This document shows, one piece after another, positions 55,245 through 64,000 of a DNA stretch of 64,000 nt. The first letter of the stretch is position 1. The number at the start of each line of letters is the position of its first letter. The stretch spans positions 248,001-312,000 of the forward strand of contig NW_022985203.1 in the NCBI RefSeq assembly GCF_010093535.1, written 5' to 3'. The position numbers were made by a program, and so were the translations under genes. The notes under the pieces are model-generated. The model did no database searches and was not told where the DNA came from. It saw nothing but the letters and a program-made list of their open reading frames with translations. Origin of the DNA: Lindgomyces ingoldianus. Lineage: Eukaryota; Ascomycota; Dothideomycetes; Pleosporales; Lindgomycetaceae.

Positions 55245-56035
55245 GCTGACAGTCACTACAGCACGAGCTAAATGTGGTATTTGCAAGAAGGGGAATGGAA
55301 ATTCGCGCCCTTGTTTCGCTCTCAATGGGCGATGAAATGCGTTGGCGGTTGACGGCGAATGGCAACAGTAAATGTGTTCTCAATGCTCTGCGAGCGTGAG
55401 CCCTGTTAGTGGAGCTATTTGGAATAGATATGAGACGTAAGGACAACAACAATAGAAGGAGCGGACAGATGCCAGTTTTGAAAGGGAATCGATATTTGTA
55501 TAGGGAAGTTCGTGTGAAGAGAGCAGTCTCTTTAAATGATCTGCCCTTCGAACACCCCCAGGCTTGGTTTGGCCGGGTTTCCACAAAAGTTGCCCAGACC
55601 TCGTGAAGCTTCTCGGATCTGGGGGACGAACCACAACCTCTCATCCGACAACCTTCTGAAAGCAACTTTTAAGTCGTCTTGCAGAGCCCTTGACTACTGA
55701 AATAGACGGAATACGAAGAATCGATTGAAGACTTGATTGAAGCTTTACGACTTCGAGGATGCAAATGCAAGATGAGAGGGATTTCTGTGGAACATCACAT
55801 AGAGACCAAAGCTCCACTACCGCAAAGGGCTAGCGTCGGTGCCGGAACAGCTAATGTTCCATGCTGGTGAAATTCCGATGTTAATCCGGGAACTCGTCGT
55901 CAACAGCTGTGAAAGACCAGTCGATGAAAAACCCGCCGCCGCGCTCGCCATGACCTCGCCCTTCCCTCACCACTCCCGACACCGCTGAACCTTCTCTCCA
56001 CCTCTCAACCAATACTAATTCGGAGAGCCCCAGTC
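55245..56035. promoter_or_regulatory. Divergent promoter, SDR / LSM1
   Basis: About 790 bp between divergent starts. A 231-codon minus frame over 54970-55665 is a shadow of the SDR gene and its leader and was not called. Confidence 0.5.
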
Positions 56036-56843
56036 ATGTCGTACAACCCGAATCCACCCCACGGCAACCCCGCGGGAGCTCAAGACATGGCCTCGAACTT
56101 CAGTGCCATGCTCGCACGCTCAATGCAGCCTCCCCAGGCGGAGGGTGCCATCGCCGAAGCTGCGAGCACACCACCGCCTGCCGCTGGTAAGATCGTTGCA
56201 CTTGCCAAATCTACAACTCTCGCTGGGAGCTCACCCATGCTCGATAGGCTATGGAGGAGTGTACAATGCACCCCCGCCGAGCCAATACCACGCCGCTCTT
56301 GGCCCAGCTTCAGTGCCGCAGTCCCAGGCCGTCTTACCAGTTGATCTGCCGCCGCAAGCGTTCTTGACGTCCGCTATGCTTCTCGACCTGGTTGACAGTA
56401 TGTCTCTCTGCGTTCGTACACAAGAACACGCAGAGAAATTGTTTAACAACTTCATAGAGAAGATCACGGTTCTCCTCCGTGACGAGACCGAATTCATCGG
56501 CATCCTCCGGTCCTATGATCAATATGGAAACCTCGTCCTCACTGAAGTGGTACAACGCTGGAGCGCTGCAAACCCAGAATGGGAGAATGACAACACCCTC
56601 CGAAAGTGGCTCATTGCTGACGTTCGCCAGCCAGGCGTGCAGATCGTTCGAGGAGAGAATGTCATGATCGCCGGTACCGTTGATCTCGACAGGGAGGACG
56701 ACCCGAGACAATGCGCGTTTGGTCCCGAGAAACTCGTCAAAGAATTGGCAACTGCCCAGAAGGCTGCCAAGAAAGTTGAGAAGGAGAAGCAGGCCAAGAA
56801 GCTTAGGAAGGCCGGGATCGAGCCGGGTTTCGATTTGCAGTGA
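56036..56843 (+). CDS. LSM1: Lsm1, mRNA decapping ring subunit
   Basis: Cytoplasmic Sm-like protein that, with Lsm2-7 and Pat1, binds the 3' end of deadenylated mRNA and promotes decapping in P-bodies. Three exons (56036-56186, 56248-56397, 56458-56843) give 228 residues. The Sm1 motif begins with MLLDLVDKKITVLLRDE, made across intron 2, followed by FIGILRSYDQYGNLVL; Sm2 is VQIVRGENVMIAGTVDLD. The C-terminal tail (KLVKELATAQKAAKKVEKEK) is the long basic helix characteristic of Lsm1 among the Lsm proteins. The N-terminal ~90 residues are Pro/Gln/Ala-rich and disordered, which is usual in moulds. Splice sites are GTAAGA and GTATGT donors with ATAG acceptors. The insertion in the loop between Sm1 and Sm2 (about AANPEWENDNTLRKWLIADV) is longer than in yeast. 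Confidence 0.93.
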
Positions 56844-59800
56844 TCATTGGAGTATGGAGGGAGCTGCATTGATGCATTTCACATACGAATTAATTATGGT
56901 GGAATGAGCTTGATGTTAGGCGCTAGCATGAGCGGCTACGTTTGTTATGGTAAACTAAATGATACCAGGACAACAATGTCCACCGGGGATTAGCTTTCTC
57001 TCATGATGGATTGCTGTGGTCTCACTTCATGAAGACTCACGAGCTACGAAATGCATCCTGATCAGAACCTCGAACACACTTTTATAAGTGATGATGTGAA
57101 TTCATAAGCATATCGCCGAACAGTTCTTCCAAAGGTGAGCATGCATCAGGATCTTGTTGAATTGTATGACTATCTCGAGCTAACATTTCACCTCGAAGCT
57201 ACTGGTATATATTCATGTCACTATCCGGGCTATGGAAGGGTGGATAGACCATATTCTTCATTAGTGTGACTAGCTATCGAGATGTATCTATGACTGGTTT
57301 GATGTTTAACAGGCCCCAGAGGTGATTGCCCAATGTTTTGGTCAAGTCTACAGTGACATAATCTGAGCATATTGGGTTGGGTACTGATTTAGATGCAAAT
57401 AAGGACTTCAATAAGACGCCTTTGCACAGAGGGGGTGCAAAGAAAGAGAGCAACTCCTGAAGAGTGCAGGTACAGTGTGCGAGATACGAACGAAAAGAGA
57501 TTCGTCTAAGATATCTTAGGTGGCAAACGTAGAAATCAACATGGCAAGGTTGTGGCTTCCCGAGTAGCTTATCTAATCGCAATGCATTTGCGAACAGCTC
57601 GGCGACGAAGAACCTCACTTAACGCAACGTTCGAGCCTTCGAGGCGAGGTGAACATCACTGGTCAACTCCATTGCCAGTCGTTGTTTGAATATAGGAGAA
57701 GAGTTGATCCCGTCAGACTCGGTCTTATCTCCCTGCGGGTGTCTGGACGTGCACGATACGATTCGATTCCAGCCTGGCTACAGCCCCCTTTGTGAGTCCT
57801 CGATTTCCTGAGCATGATCCGACGAACTTCTCACTCAGGTTGAAGAGCTCCAGCCACCGTTATCTGGATTCAACGCTCAAGTATAGCCTTGGGGACGGAG
57901 GTTCCCCCGAGGTCCTCATCCAACCGAAGACAAGGTCCAACATTAAATAGGAGGAGTGGAGATCGTTATTAACATATGGTAATCGCGAGGGGCCCTCGTG
58001 ACACACACTGGTCCTAACAATCTTGAGAGCCGAGGTATAGTGTGCCTGAAGCATGGCTCTTTGGAAAGGGGGGGGGCGGTTGAGATCTTTCGTTTCATTG
58101 CAGTCTTTGCAAGGGATGAAGTGACCTTGCCAGACACGTCCTCTTCCGACGGCTGCGGACTCATTACGTCGTCTGGTGTGGGGGTTTAGGGGTCGTTCTG
58201 TTTGGACGGTGTTGGGCTTGGTCGGTGGGTGCCAAAGGAATCGTTTTCCTAAATCAAGATAATACGGCCAGAGCAGACATTTAGGGTAGGTACATATTCG
58301 TACCTCTTTGCTTTTTACTTATACCAGCTTATGCGCCCTGGTAAGGGCTAGCAGTGGAAATAACGCGCCTCGGGAGCTCTTGAGGGTCCGACCTCGGTCG
58401 CTACTCGCGGTTCCATTGCCGTAAAGTATCCACTCTGGAGTGCCAGATTGAGTATGAGGCGGCTGACGGCTCGAACGATAGTTCTCGCGGGAGGGCCGAG
58501 CCCGCGGTGAACAGGCAGCTGAGATCTTTCTCTGGCTAGTGTGTTTGCTCCATCTGGTTACCCTCCTGAGATCCCTTGTGGATTGGACATGAGGCAGGAG
58601 GTGCGGCACCCGCGTCCAGCTCTCGAAGGAAAGGGGCCCGAGGGGTCGAAGGGGTATAAGAACCTCCTTGCAGCCATTGAATTGTCGAAGAGTTTGTCGC
58701 GGTTTCATGCTTCCGAGAACGAAGCACGCCTGCCAACCCCCTTTTGGAGTGTGCAGTCCGAGATCAACTTGTTCGCTGCTCAAGGCCCTCCAGGACGGTG
58801 ACCTCAGAGTGCGATAGAAGAGAGCGTTATCCAAAGAATGAAGAGATAAATGGGCTTCTTCCTACTTGTCGGCGTTGACCGGGGGGCTGTACGGACCGCT
58901 GAGTCGACAACTACGTCCTCTGAGGTTCTATCAGAAACCGTGCATAATTTGCAGAAAACAGCGAAATGAGGTCGATTCCAGGTGAGCGAGAAGTTCAGTG
59001 AGAGGGATTTCAGCATGATGGCGTCGCTGGCTGTTGTGGGGTTGAGATGCGATTTGTAGGAGGAGCTAAACGCTAGCTTCTTGGGTGAGCCAGCTGGGAC
59101 TTCACGATAAACCTCCATCCTTCTCCTCCGCACCATCTTTATTATCACTCTTCAGCACCATCGATAATAAAGGTTCCTCGTATCAACAGCTCCTGCTTAG
59201 GAACATAGTACCTGAGTCCCTGATCAACAGCCCACCGCGCAGTAACTCAGCCAGCCCCTACTGAATCGGAGATGCCTCAACCAGGCAACGGCAACCAGTC
59301 TGTTAGTTCGAGCAATCCGCTCCCTTCCACACTCAAACGTGTCGAGAGATCGTTTTCGTAGTACCGTAGTCATTCTTGTAGAATGGCTACGCACACTGAG
59401 ACTTCTCTATTCGGGGATGACTAGACACTTTCCTTAGAGTACAGCTTTCTGTCTGTGTTTCCTGGAATGTTCTTTGGGAAAGGTAAGCCATCGAAATGAC
59501 AACTGTGTTGCAAGAATGGATGAACTGGAGAGGAAGAAGCCTCTAGCATACAAGAACTGATGTCCCTACAGCGAGAAGCATTAGAGCTGGCAACCCAACG
59601 CCAAACTGACTTTACTGATTGCGACCGGGCGATCGGGCAACCGCGGAAAACGAGAACGATCAAATAGGGAAGAAAGGAAGTTAAGAAAAGGAAGTTAGGA
59701 TTATGAGCACACAAGAGGTGGATCTAAAAGTTGGGTCAAGAGAAGCCGCTGCATACCAAAACCGCTCGAGCTGTGTCCGACTATGCCCCTTCCACGTAAT

Positions 59801-60117
59801 TGCAGCCAGCCGGACCACCCCTTGTCATTCTGAATACGGTCCATCGCTCTGACACCTAGATTCAACCAGTCTTGCGGATATACGACTTGTGGGGTCCTGG
59901 TCTACAGAATATCAGAAGTGCCTGACATCTGTGCCGCCTACACCTTACCTACCTCCGCCTCGTGGCTCATCCTTAATGGTGTCCACCCCTCGATCTCCGG
60001 CTGCGTTGGATATCTGACTCGAGTGTTCCGCAAATGGAGCAGATTCAACTCTTTTTTCTCGACAGAGGGTGTCCAATAACGCGTTGTCCCCATAGTCTTG
60101 CCTCTATCCTCGACGGA
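56844..60117. other. Long gene-poor stretch
   Basis: LSM1 3' flank, then mixed-composition DNA. The longest frames are minus-strand: 57274-57618 (114 codons), 58319-58834 (171 codons, in a GC-richer patch) and 58804-59148 (114 codons). None has a recognisable domain, codon pattern or splice-supported extension. I cannot support a gene, though the 58.3-58.8 kb patch is the best place to look for transcripts. Confidence 0.4.
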
Positions 60118-60843
60118 TTACATGTCTCTTACCGGATCATACGGCGGTCGCGGCTCGCTTGCAGCCTTTCCCGGCCCCTCTCTGCTTTGTGGCTGTTGCA
60201 CACTCCCCAGCTGGGCTTGATTCTGGATGTGAGCTGCAGAATGTCCTAGTTGCTGCGTTTGCGACTGCTGCATGCTGCCGCTCGGCGAGGCTGTAGGCTG
60301 CGTACTTTGCAATTGCTGTATGCTACTCTCTGGCTGGGCTTGGCTTTGACTTTGGGACCCGGAACTTGAGCCTGCCATCCCGGAGGGCAACATACTACCT
60401 TCGGCTAAGTTTTCGTTATAATTAGCTCCTATACATGCATATATATGCTAATCTGCCAGGGTATGCATATAAAGACGGCGACACGCCCTACGTACTGTAT
60501 CTTCGTTGAATATCTCTCAGGAGCTGTGAGACTCTCCACTTCAAAATTATCATTTCCACAGCCGGGATGCCTTCTGCAACCAGCCTATTGTTTATCCCCT
60601 CTAACATGGAGTCCTTCACGTTCGCTGGAATATGGATCCACCTCGTCCAATTTGGGTGTGCTTCCGAGAGTTGTCTGGCTTCCTCCTTGGTTATGAACTG
60701 CATATCGTCAGACTCTGACTCCACGTATCGACATCCTATCCCTTTGTACTCACATAGAACCTATCCCATTGCTCTCTGTTGTGTCCTGCAGCTGCCCGGA
60801 CCTCATTGACGCCGGCGTTTACCTTGAGGCTCACTTGACTCAT
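60118..60843 (-). CDS. Small three-exon gene, unknown, Gln/Ser-rich tail
   Basis: A 192-residue protein assembled from three exons (60754-60843, 60496-60697, 60118-60404) with canonical GTGAGT and GTACGT donors and CAG/TAG acceptors; phases agree at both joins. The first ~95 residues look like a compact helical domain (QWDRFYFITKEEARQLSEAH, NWTRWIHIPANVKDSMLEGI, VEMIILKWRVSQLLRDIQRR). The rest is low-complexity, rich in Ser, Gln and Pro with many SQ/QS pairs, ending PPYDPVRDM. I do not recognise the family. Charged helix plus glutamine-rich tail suggests a nuclear or RNA-related adaptor, but that is a guess from composition only. It is isolated in gene-poor DNA and could be lineage-specific. 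The start is the first ATG of the first exon. Confidence 0.6.
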
Positions 60844-61378
60844 ATTCTCTCGACCGATCCAGCGACGAAATGTTCTCTGCAAAGATAGATCGACCAGTTC
60901 TGGATTCTTGAGAAGCGTGAGGTTTTAGGGCACAGCGGTTCTCCCCGCTTCCGCCTAGCCTTGGCGTTATTTGTTTTTGGTGAGGCTGAGGTGAGTGACA
61001 CTGACGCTGCTCGGGCCAGAAGGAATCGGAATCGGCGGTGGCGCTGAAGTGCTTGTGCGTCTTGGTCGGAGGGGCATCATTGGTAGAGAATCATCGAGGT
61101 AAGAGGCGGCAATTTCTGTTTTCGAATGTCTAGGATGCTGAAGCTTACGCCGCGATTGTCCTTCGTGTCATATTGATATCGTGGTGAACCGTCCACGATC
61201 TCATTTCAGCTTTCGGAGTTGGGCTTCATGCTGTGCTACCAGTTCGGCCATCTTCAACACGGGAACGGGAAGCGCTGCGCCGGAGCACGACCTCACTAGT
61301 CCAAGGATTATTGATATTCATTTTGCAATAATGCTAATACCAGGTTGGTGGTACAAATACTGGGACACTGTAAACCTC
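60844..61378. other. Intergenic, promoter side of the small gene
   Basis: No supported gene. A minus-strand 17-codon frame (MAELVAQHEAQLRKLK) near 61200 resembles a C-terminal exon but could not be joined to anything. Confidence 0.35.
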
Positions 61379-61582
61379 TCAGGCTGTTTCGAAAATCAAG
61401 GTCAGCTCATTATTCTCTAGCTCAGCCAACACCAAGGCGTTCTTCAGGAAGGGTCCGGAGTTCTCCAAGCGGATGACATAAGCGTCTCCTATCTCCCTTC
61501 TTGCTGGTGGGCCAGGCTTCCTTTCAATAAACCAGCACGCTCCGTCGTTGATCAGCCGTCTGACGCAGTCTGCAAAAGGCAT
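61379..61582 (-). CDS. Possible small protein or exon, unknown
   Basis: A 67-codon frame (MPFADCVRRLINDGACWFIE through ENNELTLIFETA) with well-mixed, domain-like composition. An acceptor-like TTTTGCAG overlaps its first codons, so it may instead be the last exon of a longer minus-strand gene whose upstream exons I could not find. No family is recognised. Confidence 0.3.
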   Translation of the reverse strand: MPFADCVRRLINDGACWFIERKPGPPARREIGDAYVIRLENSGPFLKNALVLAELENNELTLIFETA

Positions 61583-64000
61583 CGCAACCCCACTTTTCCG
61601 CTACCCTCCGGATGCGGCCCGATCCCAAGTCAGACGGTATGCTTCTCTGTGTTGGAAAACCGGGGGGGCGCGGAAGGTGGGCACAACGGGGATTGGAGAG
61701 GATTTGGGAGGGATCGCGGCACGAAGTTTATTCCTCGGACACATGTCTCATCACCCTTCTTCGCCTCCTACCAACGGTTTCTCACCGCTCAGATGGCATC
61801 ACTTGGCCAGAGACCTCCTGTTGGATAGTCTCTCCTTATCTGTCAAAGCCTTCCTCCACGTCCAGTGAACCTCACGCCATGCCTGTCGTAAAGAGATGGC
61901 ATTACTTCGGCCATGCGTGCTGAACGAAGGTCACATTTGATTATCCACTGAGATGACGTCTCCGGCTCCTATTACCCTGTCTCCCCGATTTCATCCTGCA
62001 GCAATAACCAATGGGAATATCTGGCTGTTGAAGCGGTCTTCGTCACAACCGCCTCGCGAGATCCTCTCTGCTGCCCAACGCCACATTCTTACGCCGTGCA
62101 TCAATATTCCCAGTCGTTTGACCTCTATTCTCTGAAGATGCGACCAGAAGGCCATTCCCCCAACAAACGCCCTGTTTGAATACTCGCCTTTCTCCGACCT
62201 CCAACCGTCATGCTTGAAGGATGCAGAAAGCTGCGTCTGCAGCGCCTTGCCTCATGCGTCTAGGAGATTTTCTCATCTGCTTGACGATCCCCCGCGAATT
62301 AAGGTAGGACTGCATTCACTTTCGGTACAAATGGCTTTCGGCCCCGACAGCGGTTGGATGAAGTTGCAGCATTAGGCGTTATTCCTCCTCTACAAAATCG
62401 AAGTTGAATAAATTAGCTGGTGCTCGTGATTAGCTCCGGTGATCAAGCACCTCTCACTTATATCAAAGAAGGTATATGAGTCTTCGATTTCCGTAGACAT
62501 TTCTCGATATGAATCCGGTGTGGATTACTTCATAAATTGTAACGCGATACGTTTCTGTGATCTCCGGCTTTTAGGTACGCTGTGCCAGGCTTCATGCTCT
62601 CAGTAATGCAGTTCTTCAAAGTAGTTGAGATTACAGAGACTAGATTCAAAGAAGGCAAAGATTATTGGGATTTCCAGGTTAACCAATATCAATTAAGCGA
62701 CGAATAAATTACCTGTATTGAAAATCCATGCCTTCTCTCATGGTTACTATGTCCGTCCTGCTGGCTTTTATCAATCTCAAGTATCTCTCCCACATAATTT
62801 TTAGCTTCCCTCGTCAATCACATGTATCTTTTTCTCCGAATGCTTATCTCCGTCATCGCCCATCGAATACCCCCTTTCTTTTAATGTGCAGTTCGCCACT
62901 GGTAGACACCATACATTGCCAGTTATTATCATTTTAAGATGTTCGATCCAGCTGCAAATCCTATTCGAGGCTCTCTGTTTATGATTTTCGGAACTTCCAT
63001 CAATGCCGCCATGGCCACAGTCTTGAGCGCTCAACCAATTATTTTATTGTCTGTCGTGGTTTCATGGAGGTCTAAATTTTCATCTTTTAGGTATCATTGT
63101 AGCAGCCCTAGAGAACCTAGTGGGAAACATACATCAGAGCGGGCGTGGGTGGTATAAATGCCATTAGATCTGAGGGCAGGAAAGTGGTATCATTAATTTT
63201 GGTTAGCTTATTAAGCTGCACAGGTGTCCGGCCACCTTCTATCTCCTTAAGGTGTTCTTATTTCCTCCAATTCTCCCATCTCAAGAACGTTACTTCCACA
63301 ACTTCAAACCGCAGTCCAAAAAGACTGGGAAATCAAAGGCTATGGACGAAGAGTGTTCTGTGAGGCCACGATAGATCCATGCGTCAGATCCATGCGTCAG
63401 ATCCATGCGTCAGTTCAAAAAGGATCAGGCATGGAAATGTATGAGAACTGGATCTGTGCACTTACGAGCCAATTATGCACGCTACCAGGCTCGTGCATCG
63501 TATGCTTTGACTTCTTCATAGCTATCCAAGGGTTGGGCAATCGGGGAGGCCCTAACGCCACCGCGACTGGGTCGCTTTCACCAGTCCTTGTCTAAACCAT
63601 TTCTTTCACAGTCCTCGGTCTTAACGAATGTTATTTCCCGTCCTCTAGTCGACACATATTTGGCGTTATCCAGGGAGTTTTAGCCTAAAGATTTATGATT
63701 GGAGCCAGAGCTTTGAATCCAGACGAATGAGACTGTTGTTTGTCCATTTGAGAATGCTGGAGGGACTGGAGGCAGTCTGGAAACCTCCACTCATGAGTAA
63801 GTCAAGGAAGTATTTTATTCCTTCGCAAAGAAAACAAGCTGGATGACCCATAGACAAGTATCCATAAGACTCTACGCGTATACGACCATAGTCTTGATGT
63901 TTCACAGCCTGGTATCGGATGTTGCGAGGCTAAGAGCTCAAAAAGACGACGGAGAAGGGTTTATCTACCTATCTGATCGCATTTCCCTACGGATAGATCA
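61583..64000. other. Gene-poor right end
   Basis: Short frames only. Plus-strand pieces around 62939-63600 (for example DWEIKGYGRRVF near 63325) read like fragments of a decayed or fragmentary gene, but I could not name a family. A 13-bp tandem repeat lies at 63373-63411. Confidence 0.4.
63373..63411 (+). repeat. 13-bp tandem repeat, three copies
   Basis: Three exact consecutive copies of AGATCCATGCGTC. Not in a supported gene. Confidence 0.85.

Noticed and set aside
54970..55665. 231-codon minus open frame
   Set aside because: It overlaps the SDR coding region in another frame; the SDR has all family motifs.

Overview
The window is nuclear DNA of a filamentous ascomycete (Pezizomycotina, possibly Leotiomycetes). 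Genes are interrupted by short introns (mostly 45-70 nt) with GT..AG ends and CTAAC-like branch sites. The gene families are typical of moulds: Zn2Cys6 regulator, NACHT-type STAND protein, HET-domain relic, berberine-bridge-like oxidase, LYS2 and App1. There are no bacterial operons, and I saw no tRNA, rRNA or CRISPR array. Exon models were built by hand from reading frame, splice signals and family conservation.

Layout. 0.6-2.4 kb: Upc2-like Zn2Cys6 transcription factor (-). 4.2-6.3 kb: WASP/Las17 actin nucleation promoter (+). 7.3-9.3 kb: conserved protein of unknown role (+). 9.3-12.5 kb: AT-rich, with a decayed kinesin-light-chain-type TPR relic. 12.5-14.2 kb: MFS anion:cation symporter (-). 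15.2-15.7 kb: His-rich membrane protein (-). 15.9-18.0 kb: decayed HET-domain gene (-). 18.3-27.7 kb: a compact metabolic block of Msc7-like aldehyde dehydrogenase (+), glutamine-synthetase-like ligase (-), SDR oxidoreductase (+), secreted flavin amine/polyamine oxidase (+) and GNAT acetyltransferase (-). 27.7-30.1 kb: gene-poor. 30.2-33.0 kb: NACHT NLR-like protein (-). 34.1-37.1 kb: divergent pair of a FAD-linked BBE-like oxidase (-) and a dienelactone hydrolase family protein (+). 37.9-42.2 kb: two decayed secreted hydrolases, an A1 aspartic peptidase relic and a GH92 alpha-mannosidase pseudogene. 44.0-50.2 kb: divergent pair of a type II membrane protein of unknown role (-) and an N-terminally short LYS2-like aminoadipate reductase (+). 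50.4-53.8 kb: App1-like phosphatidate phosphatase (-). 54.2-55.2 kb: retinol-dehydrogenase-like SDR (-), divergent from LSM1 at 56.0-56.8 kb (+). 56.8-64 kb: gene-poor apart from one small three-exon gene at 60.1-60.8 kb (-).

Working together. WASP and App1 both act at actin patches and endocytosis, though they are not adjacent. The 18-27 kb block holds the enzyme classes of a gamma-glutamyl or oxidative amine/polyamine breakdown route; that link is inference. AT-rich stretches coincide with the relics. Two GH92 stop codons are readable as C-to-T changes, which fits repeat-induced point mutation followed by decay.
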